A stretch of 64,000 nucleotides of DNA from Erwinia persicina NBRC 102418 (GCF_001571305.1 NZ_BCTN01000008.1:1-64000), one strand, 5' to 3'; shown: positions 30,897 through 40,682, numbered from the stretch's first letter. Numbers and translations: made by a program. The notes: generated from the sequence alone by a model not told the origin.

Positions 30897-31757
30897 TCAG
30901 TCGTCTTCGTCGTCCCGCTCTTTGCTGGCGCGCTGACGGTCATAAAATTCATCTTCGGCGGCTATGATCTCATCCATCAGGGAGCCCATATCCACTTCAT
31001 GTGTCTCTTCAACAAACAGGCCGGTGAGCGCCACTTCCGGAGTGAGTTTGCCATCTTCATACAACATCCATATTTCTTTGGCGTAGCGCGTCTTCAGGAG
31101 CTGCGGCGCATACTGGCCATAGTAGGCGGTGATGTTATTCACATCACGTTCAAACATGGATTCTGCCAGGTTGTTGGCCGCCGCATCGACAGCCTGCGGC
31201 AGGTCGATAATGACCGGGCCACGGGCATCGAGCAGCACGTTAAACTCGGATAAATCACCATGCACGATACCCGCACAGAGCATGCGCACGATATTACGGA
31301 TCATGATATTGAAATCAGTAACGGCATTCTCTTCCGTCAGGATCACATCGCTGAGGCGGGGCGCGACGGCGCCTTCTGCATCGGTGACCAGCTCCATCAG
31401 CAGCACGCCCTCTACGCAGAGATAAGGTTGCGGCACGCGCACCCCGGCATTATCCAGACGGAACAGCGCATCGACCTCGGCCATCTGCCAGGATTCTTCC
31501 TGCTGCTTGCGCCCGAAGCGTGAGCCTTTTTTCATGGCGCGGGAGTCACGCGTGTTGCGGACTTTACGCCCTTCCTGGTACTGCACGGCCTGCTTAAAGC
31601 TGCGCTGCGTGGCCTCTTTATACACTTTGGCACACTGTATCTTGTCACCGCACAGCACCGTGTAAACGTCAGCTTCTTTACCGCTTTTCAGGCGCTGAAG
31701 CACGTCGTCTATCAGGCCGTCATCGACCAGCGGTTGGATTCGTTTTGGGATTTTCAT
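30897..31757 (-). CDS. RIO-family serine protein kinase
   Basis: A 286-residue kinase-like protein. The nucleotide loop is SGKEADVY (25-32) with the ATP lysine in CAKVYK (Lys44). The catalytic loop is HGDLSEFNVLL (166-176) and the metal motif is IDLPQAV (184-190). These are the RIO signatures. The C-terminal extension is acidic (EEDEFYDRQRASKERDDEDD-like). A similar kinase is known from Pseudomonas; substrate in enterobacteria is not established. E. coli K-12 has no close equivalent that I recognise. Confidence 0.85.
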   Translation of the reverse strand: MKIPKRIQPLVDDGLIDDVLQRLKSGKEADVYTVLCGDKIQCAKVYKEATQRSFKQAVQYQEGRKVRNTRDSRAMKKGSRFGRKQQEESWQMAEVDALFRLDNAGVRVPQPYLCVEGVLLMELVTDAEGAVAPRLSDVILTEENAVTDFNIMIRNIVRMLCAGIVHGDLSEFNVLLDARGPVIIDLPQAVDAAANNLAESMFERDVNNITAYYGQYAPQLLKTRYAKEIWMLYEDGKLTPEVALTGLFVEETHEVDMGSLMDEIIAAEDEFYDRQRASKERDDEDD

Positions 31758-32046
31758 GCGGCTTTATACCTTATTTCGGCCGCTTTTCGTATCAATAACA
31801 AAGACGGCGACTCAGAACAAATGGCAGAGGCTGAACAATGAGGCCATTTTACCGAAAAAAACGCGGTTTGTGGGGGTGGCGGCGTCGAAGAGTGACATTT
31901 TTCAGTGACAGGCCGATCGGACAGGGGATAGAAGCATGAACAGGGGCAGAGAAGGGCATGTCAGAACCGGCAAGAGCCGACTCGCGGCTGTTATTTTGCA
32001 GATGGGTACAGGTCACAGGATCGACATTACTCACTGAGCGTTGTAT
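31758..32046. other. gap before the phage-type genes
   Basis: A 289-bp stretch. A 61-codon frame on the minus strand (31849-32034) has no recognisable motif and is not accepted as a gene. Otherwise nothing is seen. Confidence 0.4.
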
Positions 32047-32277
32047 CTAATCCTGGGGGCAGGTCAGCGTGCCTTTTACAACGTAACGCTCATCATCGCA
32101 CCTGCATAAAAATGGCTGAGTAGCACAATCTATTATGCAGTTAACTGTCTCTATAACATGAAGATTATTTGCTTTCATTATTTTGCATAGCGTCCATGAA
32201 TGTATAAATATTGCGGCCATTGCAGTAAGCACTAAAGCAAAATGCCGTAAGTTTACCCGAACATCTCTTCCGGCCAC
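32047..32277 (-). CDS. small exported/membrane protein with clustered cysteines
   Basis: A 76-residue frame beginning with GTG that shares one base with the stop codon of the preceding gene (TAGTG). One hydrophobic segment (residues ~12-28, FALVLTAMAAIFIHSWTL) is followed by a tail with six cysteines (TVNCIIDCATQPFLCRCDDE). Small coupled membrane-protein pairs like this are common in phage lysis modules, but I do not recognise this one. Being next to a DinI-like gene and ssrA, a phage origin is plausible. Confidence 0.4.
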   Translation of the reverse strand: MAGRDVRVNLRHFALVLTAMAAIFIHSWTLCKIMKANNLHVIETVNCIIDCATQPFLCRCDDERYVVKGTLTCPQD

Positions 32278-32435
32278 TAACCGATAGTCAGCCCAAGCAC
32301 GGCGTTTACGAAGCCAGCCACAAGCATGGCCAGCCCCGGGATCAGAAAGTTCTTCTCACGCCTCTTTCGCGCCAGATAGAACATTAGTGCCGCAACACAC
32401 AACATTGGGATTGCCACATACATGTAAACTGACAT
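32277..32435 (-). CDS. 52-residue two-helix membrane protein (holin-like)
   Basis: Read directly from the minus strand; too short for most gene finders. It begins MSVYMYVAIPMLCVAALMFY, has a basic turn ARKRREKN, and ends in a second hydrophobic segment FLIPGLAMLVAGFVNAVLGL. A strong AAGGAG lies seven bases before the ATG. The helix-charged turn-helix plan resembles small holins or antiholins, but that is only an inference. Its stop overlaps the next start, so the two genes are coupled. Confidence 0.55.
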   Translation of the reverse strand: MSVYMYVAIPMLCVAALMFYLARKRREKNFLIPGLAMLVAGFVNAVLGLTIG

Positions 32436-32575
32436 GCTATCTCCTTAGCTAAAAGCTTTTTCCGGCTGCCGGGCTTTACCCTATGATAACCTGGGCTAAT
32501 GAGTTACAAGCTATGGGAATTCAATCAGGCTGGATGAATGAACAGGGAGGGTGGCCATCATCCCGGCCTGGTACA

Positions 32576-32830
32576 TCACATATTGTTCACAAGCCACCTG
32601 TCGGGCTTTTCGAACATCCCTTCAATGATCGCAGCCAGTTTCGCTTTGTCGCCTTTGCTTGCGTCAGTGTTGATGGTGTTGGTTACCATCGGTTTAACCT
32701 TGACCCCTGCATCCGGGAACACACGATGCACGCGCTTCTCCAGTTCAGAGAGGATCAGCTCCCTGGCGTTTGGAAATTCTGCAACGTTGCGCTTATCGTA
32801 AATGAGTTCGATGAAAATTTTGCCCCTCAA
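32576..32830 (-). CDS. DinI-like phage protein
   Basis: An 84-residue protein of the DinI family as found in enterobacterial prophages: FIELIYDKRNVAEFPNAREL, ELEKRVHRVFPDAGVKVKP, KLAAIIEGMFEKPDRWLV. DinI proteins bind RecA filaments in the SOS response. The only start in frame is TTG (32830) with a weak ribosome site. A LexA-like CTG-N10-CAG lies just upstream. No integrase or structural genes accompany it, so it looks like a prophage leftover beside ssrA, a frequent integration site. Confidence 0.72.
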   Translation of the reverse strand: MRGKIFIELIYDKRNVAEFPNARELILSELEKRVHRVFPDAGVKVKPMVTNTINTDASKGDKAKLAAIIEGMFEKPDRWLVNNM

Positions 32831-33042
32831 CTTAAACTGATTGGATGCACAGCGTGATCACTATTCTGGAGCGTCAAATCTGTATCAATGGCTTTGGATC
32901 GAAGAACTTCGTTGTGGTGATAGGATGGGTAGCCCGTGCCATTCGAAGCTTTCTACATGAATTGGTTTACGTGATTGGCATACATCTTACCGTATAGCAC
33001 TAATACAGGATTTGGCTGGATCTCTCAGACTATTACAGGCAC
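32831..33042. other. gap between the dinI-like gene and the ssrA terminator
   Basis: No gene. The left edge holds a possible LexA box at 32837-32852 (CTGATTGGATGCACAG). It fits the CTG-N10-CAG outline but lacks the alternating AT core, so it is weak. Confidence 0.35.
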
Positions 33043-33045
33043 AAA

Positions 33046-33077
33046 AAAGCCCGCAGGGCTTACGCCTTGCGGGCTTT
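33046..33077 (-). terminator. terminator of ssrA
   Basis: An AAAGCCCGCAGGGC / GCCTTGCGGGCTTT stem-loop followed by T residues on the minus strand, 45 bases beyond the tmRNA 3' end. Confidence 0.9.
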
Positions 33078-33121
33078 CAGGACTTCATCGAATGGGTCTG
33101 GTAACCAATCGACCAAGAATT

Positions 33122-33485
33122 TGGTGGAGCTGGCGGGAGTTGAACCCGCGTCCAGAATTACTACACCGTCGGCACTACATGCTTAGTCTGTCTTTACATT
33201 CGCCGGTCAGCTGCGAACAGACACGCCACTGACAAACTAGCCTGATTGGTTTTAATGCTTCAACCCCAGGCCGGGTATCCACACGAGTTCTTTTAGGTTT
33301 GACCTCTCTTGAATCCCCGTCTTAAGAACGGAAGCTAGGGAGAGAGGGCTCTAAGCAGGTTATTAAGCTGCTAGTGCGTAGTTTTCGTCGTTTGCAACTA
33401 TTTTTTTGCGGCTTTTAACGAGGCAAACCGCCCCTCGGCATGCTCCTAGGGCTTCGCAAATCCTGTCGAATCCAGAATCAGCCCC
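33122..33485 (-). ncRNA. ssrA: transfer-messenger RNA (tmRNA)
   Basis: Rescues stalled ribosomes with SmpB. On the minus strand the gene starts GGGGCTGATTCTGGATTCGA and ends in the T-arm and acceptor GGTTCAACTCCCGCCAGCTCC followed by ACCA. The tag frame reads ANDENYALAA with GCA as resume codon and ends TAA. Length (364 nt) is near the 363 nt of E. coli. A -10-like TATACT lies about 15-20 bases upstream (33500-33505). The neighbour smpB lies upstream as in E. coli. Confidence 0.98.
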
Positions 33486-33534
33486 AAGTACTGTTTAGCA
33501 GTATATCAGAAAAACCTGTCGCTGTGCCAGTAGG

Positions 33535-34017
33535 TTAGCGATTTGAGTGTTTCATAATACGTGCTTTGTCTAATTTCCACTCACGATCTTTAATGTCATC
33601 GCGCTTGTCATGCTCTCGCTTACCTTTGGCTAAACCGATTTTCAGCTTAGCCCAGGCATTTTTCCAGTACATCGACAGCGCCACAATGGTGTAACCATCA
33701 CGGTTGGCTTTACCAATCAGCGTGTCGAGCTCGCGTTTTTTCAGCAGCAGCTTGCGGCTGCGCGTCGGGTCGCAGACATAGTGCGATGAAGCTACGCTCA
33801 GCGGCTGGAAAGTTGACCCGAACAGGTAAGCTTCACCATCACGCAGCATAATGTAGCTGTCGCTGATGTTGGCCTTACCGGCGCGGAGAGATTTAACTTC
33901 CCATCCCTGGAGCGAAAGCCCGGCTTCGAACTCATCTTCGATGGAGTATTCGTGGCGGGCGCGCTTGTTCATGGCAATGGTCGCGGAACCGGGTTTATTT
34001 GCTTTTTTCTTTGTCAT
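33535..34017 (-). CDS. smpB: tmRNA-binding protein SmpB
   Basis: Delivers tmRNA to stalled ribosomes. The 160-residue protein matches E. coli SmpB in length and contains [23 protein letters not shown], and ends [19 protein letters not shown] plus a basic tail. The long open frame begins at 34224, but the ATG at 34017 (MTKKKANK) is the family start. Just upstream of ssrA in the same direction. Confidence 0.97.
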   Translation of the reverse strand: MTKKKANKPGSATIAMNKRARHEYSIEDEFEAGLSLQGWEVKSLRAGKANISDSYIMLRDGEAYLFGSTFQPLSVASSHYVCDPTRSRKLLLKKRELDTLIGKANRDGYTIVALSMYWKNAWAKLKIGLAKGKREHDKRDDIKDREWKLDKARIMKHSNR

Positions 34018-34176
34018 AGTGCCACTTAGTTTACATGATGCAGTGATTAATGGCATCCCCTGTAACATCCTGGGCAGGGGAAACGGGTATTTTAGCAGAT
34101 GGTTAGCAGGAGAGAATTTTTGTTTGATTGCCTGCGATGTTATTATTACTACGTTATAAAAAAGACAGGAATGGAT

Positions 34177-34611
34177 ATGTCCCAGATTAGTCGTTCGGCG
34201 CTGGTGCCGTACAGTGCGGAACAAATGTACCGCTTAGTGAATGATGTCGACAGCTATCCGCAGTTTTTGCCCGGTTGTACCGGTAGCCGGGTGCTGGATG
34301 CCAGCGACGACCAGATGACCGCCGCGGTGGATGTCTCCAAAGCGGGGATCAGTAAAACCTTCGTGACGCGCAATACCCTGACGGATAATCAAAGCATCCA
34401 TATGCAGCTGGTGGACGGGCCCTTCCGCAAGCTGACCGGCGGCTGGCGTTTCACCGCCCTCAGCGAAGATGCCTGCAAGGTAGAGCTGAATCTGGACTTT
34501 GAGTTTACCAATATGCTGGTTGAGCTGGCCTTTGGTCGCATCTTTAAAGAGCTGGCCAGCAGCATGGTGCAGGCGTTTACCCAGCGCGCTAAAGAGGTCT
34601 ACAGTGCCTGA
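34177..34611 (+). CDS. ratA: RatA, START/polyketide cyclase-like ribosome-association inhibitor
   Basis: A 144-residue START-like protein; in E. coli RatA blocks 70S association when overproduced and resembles coenzyme Q-binding Coq10 proteins. Sequence features are [28 protein letters not shown] at the N terminus and [20 protein letters not shown] near the C terminus. The ATG at 34177 has AGGA six bases upstream; the ATG at 34171 lies right against it, so is less likely. It overlaps ratB by eight bases. Confidence 0.92.
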   Translation: MSQISRSALVPYSAEQMYRLVNDVDSYPQFLPGCTGSRVLDASDDQMTAAVDVSKAGISKTFVTRNTLTDNQSIHMQLVDGPFRKLTGGWRFTALSEDACKVELNLDFEFTNMLVELAFGRIFKELASSMVQAFTQRAKEVYSA

Positions 34612-34891
34612 TATCGCGGTTGAAGTGGTCTATGCGCTGCCCGAAAAACAGTATCTCTACAGTGTCAAAGTGGAGGAGGGCAGTACCGTAGAGCAGGCGA
34701 TTATTGCTTCGGGTTTACTGACGCTGCGCAGCGACATCAATCTGCAGGAAAACAAAGTGGGGATATTCAGCCGTCCGGTGAAGCTGCACGATATCGTGCA
34801 GAGCGGGGACCGCGTTGAGATCTACCGGCCATTAATTGCCGACCCGAAAGATCTGCGCCGTCAGCGTGCAGAACGGGCAGCAAAAAAATAA
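34604..34891 (+). CDS. ratB: RatB, UPF0125/DUF-type ubiquitin-fold protein
   Basis: A 95-residue protein of the RnfH/RatB family with the beta-grasp pattern [20 protein letters not shown] and [20 protein letters not shown]. Its start is a GTG (34604) inside ratA, overlapping the ratA stop by eight bases. This gives an N terminus MPDIAVEV matching E. coli MPGKIAVEV. It is translationally coupled to ratA. The role in E. coli is unclear. Confidence 0.9.
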   Translation: MPDIAVEVVYALPEKQYLYSVKVEEGSTVEQAIIASGLLTLRSDINLQENKVGIFSRPVKLHDIVQSGDRVEIYRPLIADPKDLRRQRAERAAKK

Positions 34892-34915
34892 GGCGCAGTG
34901 AGCGCCTTATTTTTT
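34883..34915 (+). terminator. terminator of ratAB
   Basis: A ten-base-pair stem AATAAGGCGC/GCGCCTTATT overlapping the ratB stop codon, followed by T residues. Confidence 0.9.
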
Positions 34916-34992
34916 GAATCATTTGACCCCGCCTTACCCCGCCGTTGACTGCATACCGACCGGAAGCAGGGGGCGGGATCTGCTACAAGCGA

Positions 34993-35340
34993 TCAGCCTT
35001 CGTTCTTACTGAGCGCCGGTTTGTTATCAATATTGGTCAGCGTACCGCTTTTATCGAAGGTCAGGGTCAGCGTCTGCTGTTTCACTGGCTCATGGCCAGG
35101 TTCCTGACGGAAGATGTAGTACCAGACGTTGTTACCAAACGGGTCATGCATCATCGGCGTGCCAAGAGTATAAGCAACCTGCTGCTGCGTCATTCCCGTG
35201 TGGATCTTCGCAACATCGTTGGCGACCAGATAGTTACCCTGATTGATATCCGGGCGGTAAACCACGCGCTCCAGAGTAGAACAACCCGCAGTCGTCATCA
35301 GAAGAACCACCGCAGCAGCAGTCAGCGTTTTACAGCGCAT
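34993..35340 (-). CDS. bamE: outer-membrane assembly lipoprotein BamE
   Basis: Component of the Bam complex that inserts beta-barrels. The 115-residue precursor has lipobox MTTAGC and the BamE fold [20 protein letters not shown] with the [11 protein letters not shown] end. The ATG at 35340 (MRCKTLTAA) matches E. coli; 35346 adds two residues. It lies between ratB and recN as in E. coli. Confidence 0.95.
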   Translation of the reverse strand: MRCKTLTAAAVVLLMTTAGCSTLERVVYRPDINQGNYLVANDVAKIHTGMTQQQVAYTLGTPMMHDPFGNNVWYYIFRQEPGHEPVKQQTLTLTFDKSGTLTNIDNKPALSKNEG

Positions 35341-35522
35341 AATCAATGTTTATTCCTTTGTGGCTATATTCATATCCCCTGAAACCGCAGCTCCGGGTCT
35401 TTCGGGTTTATCATTTTGCAACGATGATACCGCGTAACTTGCCGATGATAATAAACCTTTCCGTAGTTTAAAACCTCTACGGAGCAACGATATGACCACA
35501 AAGTGGTGAAAAAGTGCAATGG

Positions 35523-37184
35523 TCAGGCGGCTAAAAGCTCTTTGGCGTTAGCCAGCGTGTTGCGTGTCACCTCGCTACCACCGAGCAGACGCGCCAGCTC
35601 CTGCAGGCGTGAACGCTTATCCAGCGGCCGCATATGCGTCTCGGTCATCGCGCCATCGGTCTCTTTGCTTACGTAGAAATGCTGATGGCCACAGCCAGCC
35701 ACCTGCGGCAGATGGGTCACGCACATCACCTGAGTCGACTCGCCCAGCTGACGCAGCATTTTGCCCACGACGGCAGCGGTTGGCCCGCTGATACCGACAT
35801 CCACTTCATCGAAAATCAGCGCCGGCGTGTCCATTTTACGTGCGGTAATCACCTGAATCGCCAGTGCAATACGCGACAGCTCACCGCCGGAGGCGACTTT
35901 GCCCAGCGGCTGAACCGGCTGGCCCGGGTTAGTACTGACGCGGAAATCAATGCGGTCAGCGCCTTCGGCCGTCAGGTGGTCAGGGTTGAATTGAAGCTCA
36001 ATGGTGAAGCGACCGTGCGGCATCGACAGCGTATGCATGCTGTCGGTGATCAGGGCGCTCAATTCAGCGGCAAAGTGCACGCGACGCTCATGCAGTTCCT
36101 GCGCGCATTGCAGTGCGGCGGCATAGTGCAGGCTGACCGCCTGGCTGAGTTCATCCTGATCGCTTTCCTGCTGATCGAGTAACTGCTGTTCCGCCAGCAG
36201 CTGCTGATGAAACTGCGGAACCTCTTCCGGGGCGATATGGTGCTTGCGGCTCAGGCCAATCTGACGCGACAGGCGCTGTTCCAGTTCATGCAGACGGTTA
36301 GGATCGAGATCCAGCCGATCGCAGTAGTGGCGAAGCTCATCGCTGGCCTCACTGATCTGAATGGCGGCTTCTTCCAGCATGGCCGATACGCTGCTGAGCT
36401 TATCATCCATCTCGGTCAGTTCCGTCATCAGCTGACGTGCAGTGTACAGCTGGCTTTGCAGGTTATTCTCTTCGCCGTCAGCCAGCATCAGCAGCGTCTG
36501 CTGGCTGGTGGAAAGCAGCTGGCCGCTGTTAGCCAGGCGTTTGTACTCGTCGTCGATCTGCTCATACTCGCCGCTGACCGGGGCGAACTCGTTCAGCTCT
36601 TTCAACTGGTACTGCAACAGTTCCCGGCGGGCTTCACGCTCCTGGGACTGCTGCTGATGCTGTGCCAGCGTCCGGCAGCTCTGATGCCACTGGCGGTAAT
36701 GCCGGGCCATGTTTTGCATCAGCAGGGGTTCGCCTGCATAGGCATCGAGCAGGGCTTTCTGATGTTCGGGTTTTAACAGAAGCTGGTGGGCATGCTGGCC
36801 GTGGATTTGAATCAGTGTCTGGCCAAGCTCACGCAGTTGCGAGAGCGGAACGGCCGTGCCGTTGATAAAGCCACGCGACCGGCCGTCGCTGCTGATCACA
36901 CGACGCAGCAGGCACTCATTGCCATCATCCAGCTGATTTTCAATTAACCAGCGTTGTGCCGGAGGGGTATCTTTCAGCGAGAAGCGCGCGCAGATATCGG
37001 CGCGGGCGGCCCCCTGACGCACCATATCTGCTTCGGCACGACCACCCAGACACAGCCCCAGCGCATCAATAGCAATGGACTTACCCGCACCGGTTTCTCC
37101 GGTGATGGCCGTCATTCCGCGCTGAAAGTCGATCTCCAGCTCGCGTACAATAGCGAAATTACTGATGGTCAGTTGTGCCAGCAT
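35523..37184 (-). CDS. recN: DNA repair protein RecN
   Basis: SMC-like ATPase that acts in double-strand break repair. The 553-residue protein has Walker A GETGAGKS near residue 35, long coiled coils in the middle, and the C-terminal signature [16 protein letters not shown] with Walker [14 protein letters not shown]. The frame opens at 37208, but the [16 protein letters not shown] start at 37184 matches E. coli. Two SOS boxes lie upstream, one of them a full match. Confidence 0.97.
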   Translation of the reverse strand: MLAQLTISNFAIVRELEIDFQRGMTAITGETGAGKSIAIDALGLCLGGRAEADMVRQGAARADICARFSLKDTPPAQRWLIENQLDDGNECLLRRVISSDGRSRGFINGTAVPLSQLRELGQTLIQIHGQHAHQLLLKPEHQKALLDAYAGEPLLMQNMARHYRQWHQSCRTLAQHQQQSQEREARRELLQYQLKELNEFAPVSGEYEQIDDEYKRLANSGQLLSTSQQTLLMLADGEENNLQSQLYTARQLMTELTEMDDKLSSVSAMLEEAAIQISEASDELRHYCDRLDLDPNRLHELEQRLSRQIGLSRKHHIAPEEVPQFHQQLLAEQQLLDQQESDQDELSQAVSLHYAAALQCAQELHERRVHFAAELSALITDSMHTLSMPHGRFTIELQFNPDHLTAEGADRIDFRVSTNPGQPVQPLGKVASGGELSRIALAIQVITARKMDTPALIFDEVDVGISGPTAAVVGKMLRQLGESTQVMCVTHLPQVAGCGHQHFYVSKETDGAMTETHMRPLDKRSRLQELARLLGGSEVTRNTLANAKELLAA

Positions 37185-37212
37185 AGTTGTCTTCCTGTAT
37201 GAAAACACAGAT

Positions 37213-37252
37213 ATGGTTTTTCATACAGTATATACTGGTTTTATAAACAGTA
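37213..37252 (-). promoter_or_regulatory. LexA (SOS) boxes upstream of recN
   Basis: TACTGGTTTTATAAACAGTA (37233-37252) is a full CTG-N10-CAG SOS box with TA flanks. A second, degenerate one lies at 37213-37228, where CTG has become ATG. E. coli recN has the same kind of tandem LexA sites. Confidence 0.9.
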
Positions 37253-37270
37253 AACAAGCTTGCGACAGAT

Positions 37271-38149
37271 TTAGAATAATTTTTTTGACCAGCCCAGCTT
37301 GGAGCTTAATGTGTTGAAATAGTTATAGTTTTTGGGGTGGATTAGATTCAGGTGATAATCGCTGCGGCGGATTAAGACATCCTCCCCCTGCTGAATCGGT
37401 AGCGCTATCTGGCTGTCACAGCTAATCTCCAGGTCGCTGCGCATATGGGAAAAACGCAGGCGAATGGTGCTGCTGCTGTTGATCACCAGCGGGCGGGCCG
37501 ACAGGGTATGGGGGAACATCGGGACGATAGCAATCGCATCAAGCATCGGCATTAAAATGGGGCCACCTGCCGACAGTGAATAGGCCGTGGATCCGGTGGG
37601 TGTCGAGATGATCAGGCCATCGGAACGCTGGGAAAACGCAAAATTCTCATCGATATAGACTTCGAATTCGATCATATGCGCCACTTTCCCCGGATGCAGC
37701 ACCACTTCATTGATGGCCGTCCCTACGCGCGGTGTTCCTGACTGACGGCAGACCTGCGCTTCTAACAGGAAGCGGCTTTCAACGAAATATTCACCTTCCA
37801 GTACATCGGCCAGCTGCTGCTGGGCATTATCGGGGTCAAGGTCGGTGAGAAAGCCGAGATTGCCACGGTTAATACCAATCACCTTAATATCGTAGCGCGC
37901 CAGCACTCTGGCGGCCCCCAGCATATTACCATCGCCCCCGACAACAACGGCCAGGTCCGCCTTGCGGCCAATCTCTGCCAGTGTTCCCGTTTCTACGCCT
38001 TCCAGTTTTAACTCACGCGCAATCTGCTGCTCAATAATCACCTGATAGCCGCGCGCTGTCAGCCAGCGATACAGCATTTCATGAGTGGTCAGTGCGGTAG
38101 GATGGCGTGGGTGGCCGACGATACCGATGCAGTTGAAGTGGTTATTCAT
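37271..38149 (-). CDS. nadK: NAD+ kinase
   Basis: Makes NADP+ from NAD+. The 292-residue protein has the GGDGN motif at 71-75 and the conserved [13 protein letters not shown] loop. The ATG at 38149 ([13 protein letters not shown]) matches the E. coli start; the frame itself opens farther upstream. Divergent from grpE, with a short shared promoter region. Confidence 0.96.
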   Translation of the reverse strand: MNNHFNCIGIVGHPRHPTALTTHEMLYRWLTARGYQVIIEQQIARELKLEGVETGTLAEIGRKADLAVVVGGDGNMLGAARVLARYDIKVIGINRGNLGFLTDLDPDNAQQQLADVLEGEYFVESRFLLEAQVCRQSGTPRVGTAINEVVLHPGKVAHMIEFEVYIDENFAFSQRSDGLIISTPTGSTAYSLSAGGPILMPMLDAIAIVPMFPHTLSARPLVINSSSTIRLRFSHMRSDLEISCDSQIALPIQQGEDVLIRRSDYHLNLIHPKNYNYFNTLSSKLGWSKKLF

Positions 38150-38200
38150 GTTCCTGGCATTCCTCACGAGGTAAACTCCTCCGACAATGTGACTGGTTCC

Positions 38201-38229
38201 CTTGAAACCGCGATTCTGATCCCCATAAT
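38201..38229 (+). promoter_or_regulatory. sigma-32 (heat-shock) promoter of grpE
   Basis: CTTGAAA (38201-38207), then 13 bases, then CCCCATAAT (38221-38229) fits the sigma-32 consensus. It lies about 45 bases upstream of the grpE ATG. E. coli grpE is a heat-shock gene. Confidence 0.9.
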
Positions 38230-38272
38230 AAGCGAACCAGCGAAATGAATATGCACAAACGCGGAGAAATTC

Positions 38273-38854
38273 ATGAGTAGTAAAGAACAGAACACACCTA
38301 ACGAGCAAGTCTCAGACGATATTGAGATGGAGCAGGCGCAAACCCAGGACGCGGAGACAGCTGAAGTGATCGATCCGCGTGATGAACGTATTGCCGAACT
38401 GGAAGCACAACTGGCTGAGTCGCTGGGCGGGGTGCGTGAAGCCCAGCTGCGTGCTCAGGCTGAGATCGAAAACATCCGTCGCCGTACCGAGCAGGATGTG
38501 GAAAAAGCGCACAAATTTGCGCTGGAAAAATTTGCCAACGAGCTGCTGCCAGTGATTGATAGCCTGGAGCGCGCGCTGGAAGTGGCTGATAAAACCAATC
38601 CTGAGCTGGCCTCAATGATTGAGGGTATCGAACTGACCATGAAATCCCTGCTGGGCGCAGTGCGCAAGTTCGGCGTGGAAGTGGTGGGCGATATCAATGT
38701 GCCGTTTAACCCAGAGGTTCATCAGGCGATGTCGATGATGGAGTCTGAAGACGTGGCGCCGAATCACGTGATAATGGTGATGCAGCGGGGTTATACCCTC
38801 AATGGTCGCCTGCTGCGTCCGGCGATGGTTGCCGTGGCGAAAGCGAAAAGCTGA
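38273..38854 (+). CDS. grpE: nucleotide exchange factor GrpE
   Basis: Releases ADP from DnaK. The 193-residue protein has an acidic N terminus, the long paired helix ([20 protein letters not shown]), and the beta domain ending [24 protein letters not shown]. Matches E. coli GrpE (197 aa). Preceded by a sigma-32 promoter and followed by a terminator. Confidence 0.97.
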   Translation: MSSKEQNTPNEQVSDDIEMEQAQTQDAETAEVIDPRDERIAELEAQLAESLGGVREAQLRAQAEIENIRRRTEQDVEKAHKFALEKFANELLPVIDSLERALEVADKTNPELASMIEGIELTMKSLLGAVRKFGVEVVGDINVPFNPEVHQAMSMMESEDVAPNHVIMVMQRGYTLNGRLLRPAMVAVAKAKS

Positions 38855-38892
38855 TGGCTTAGGGGCGACGTTTTGTCGTCGCCCCAGTCTCC

Positions 38893-38920
38893 AATAGCCG
38901 CATTCTGCGGCTATTTTTTT
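38893..38920. terminator. bidirectional terminator between grpE and the MCP gene
   Basis: AATAGCCGCA/TGCGGCTATT stem with a three-base loop and a T run on the grpE side. A second GC-rich hairpin (GGGGCGACG/CGTCGCCCC) lies just before it, at about 38862-38885. Confidence 0.88.
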
Positions 38921-38931
38921 GTCAGAAATCC

Positions 38932-40497
38932 TTACGCGTAAGTCGGTTCATTTACTTTGAACGCGCGAATGGCCAGCGAAAGCTGCTCTGCCTGCTCCTG
39001 CATCGACTGAGCGGCTGCGGCGGATTCATTGACCAGCGCGGCATTTTGCTGCGTGACCTGATCCATCTGGGTAATGGCCATATTAATCTCATCGATCCCG
39101 CTGCTTTGCTCGGCGCTGGCAATGGTGATTTCGCCAATAATTCCGGTTACGTTTTTCACGCTGGTCAGCACTTCATCCATCGTCAGACCCGCCTTCGCCA
39201 CCTGACGACCGCCTTCATCTACCCGTGAAACCGAGTCCTGAATCAGCTGGGCAATCTCTTTCGCGGCTGAGGCCGACCGCTGGGCCAGGCTGCGTACTTC
39301 AGAAGCCACCACGGCAAAGCCGCGGCCCTGTTCACCGGCACGCGCCGCTTCGACTGCCGCATTCAGCGCCAGGATATTGGTCTGGAAAGCGATGCCATCA
39401 ATGACACTGATAATGTCGACAATCTTTTTCGACGATCCGTTAATCATCTCCATGGTGTTCACTACCTGCCTGACGGCATCTCCGCTCTGGATCGCCACCT
39501 GCGAGGCCTGGGCAGCCAGTAGATTGGCCTGGCGTGCGTTATCGGCGTTCTGTTTTACCGTTGAGGTTATCTGTTCCATGGCTGAAGCCGTCTCTTCGAG
39601 AGAACTGGCCTGCTGTTCGGTACGGGAAGAGAGATCCATATTCCCCGCAGAAATCTCGCCGGAGGCGGTCGCAATCAGATCGGAACCGGCACGGACATCG
39701 TTAACGATTTTCAGCAGGTTTTCATTCATGTTTTTCAACGCCATCATCAGCTGACCGGTCTCATCGGTAGACGTCACATGAATGGCAGTGCGAAGGTCAC
39801 CAGCGGCAACATTTTCCGCCACGTTTACGGCTTCCCGCAGTGGGCGTACGATCGAACGGGTCAGCAAAAAGCCCAACAGAACGGCCATGGCCACTGCCAG
39901 TAGCGAGAAGATTACCGTTACCCGGATGGCCGTTGAGGCATCGCTGACGGCATTCGCCCCTTCAGCCTGCAGTTGTCCGGACTGGGAGTCGGCAAATCTG
40001 ACCACAATATCGAGAAACGCATTCTGGCTGGTGGTGATCTTTCGCAGGACATACTCGGTGGCAGGGGCAACATTTCCTGCGCGGATCAGGGCGATCAGGG
40101 TCTGCTTATCCTGCTCGAAGCGCTGCGCCGCCGCTTTCACCTCCTGAATTTTCTTAATGCCGATTTCGGTGCTTTGCAGTCGCGCGATGCTTTCAATAGC
40201 GGCATTGGTTTTCTGCGTGGCGCTGTCGAGCTGGCCAAAACGTTTGGCATTTTTCTCCGGGGTGGCAGCATCCAGCACCATACCGCGTAAAAACTTGATT
40301 TGATCGTTCACTCCGTCGCGTACGTCAAAGGCCAGGCGAACCTTGAGATAGCGGTCACTGACCATACTGTCCACCGTGCGGTTAATGTTGCCAATCTTAA
40401 TCGTTGCGGTGGCGCTGACGACGATCAACAGCAGTATGATCAGGGCAAATGCAGCCCCGAGGCGAACGCCTACTTTCATATTTTTCACAGATAACAT
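38932..40497 (-). CDS. methyl-accepting chemotaxis protein
   Basis: A 521-residue transmembrane chemoreceptor with helices at ~12-33 and ~190-212, a periplasmic four-helix ligand domain between them, a HAMP domain (RSIVRPLREAVNVAENVAAGDL), and a cytoplasmic tip IDGIAFQTNILALNAAVEAARAGEQ. The C-terminal end (AFKVNEPTYA) lacks the NWETF pentapeptide that tethers CheR in Tar/Tsr. It stands alone between grpE and ung. No signalling genes are nearby, so the ligand is unknown. Confidence 0.93.
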   Translation of the reverse strand: MLSVKNMKVGVRLGAAFALIILLLIVVSATATIKIGNINRTVDSMVSDRYLKVRLAFDVRDGVNDQIKFLRGMVLDAATPEKNAKRFGQLDSATQKTNAAIESIARLQSTEIGIKKIQEVKAAAQRFEQDKQTLIALIRAGNVAPATEYVLRKITTSQNAFLDIVVRFADSQSGQLQAEGANAVSDASTAIRVTVIFSLLAVAMAVLLGFLLTRSIVRPLREAVNVAENVAAGDLRTAIHVTSTDETGQLMMALKNMNENLLKIVNDVRAGSDLIATASGEISAGNMDLSSRTEQQASSLEETASAMEQITSTVKQNADNARQANLLAAQASQVAIQSGDAVRQVVNTMEMINGSSKKIVDIISVIDGIAFQTNILALNAAVEAARAGEQGRGFAVVASEVRSLAQRSASAAKEIAQLIQDSVSRVDEGGRQVAKAGLTMDEVLTSVKNVTGIIGEITIASAEQSSGIDEINMAITQMDQVTQQNAALVNESAAAAQSMQEQAEQLSLAIRAFKVNEPTYA

Positions 40498-40682
40498 CCG
40501 TTATTTCCCCCTGAATTCATTCCGGCCCGTGTCGGGAACATGGATATGCTCCCTGAAGCCGATCAAATCGGCAGGAAATGGGAAATCTTGATAAAAAATG
40601 TGACGCAAATCGCCTTATTACGTGTGGAAATGTTAACAGACGGGGTGACATGAGGGGCAGGGGGCGGGCCCCCTGTCTGAAA

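Noticed and set aside
31849-32034. 61-codon minus-strand frame near the RIO kinase
   Set aside because: No ribosome site of note, no motif, and a composition like intergenic DNA.
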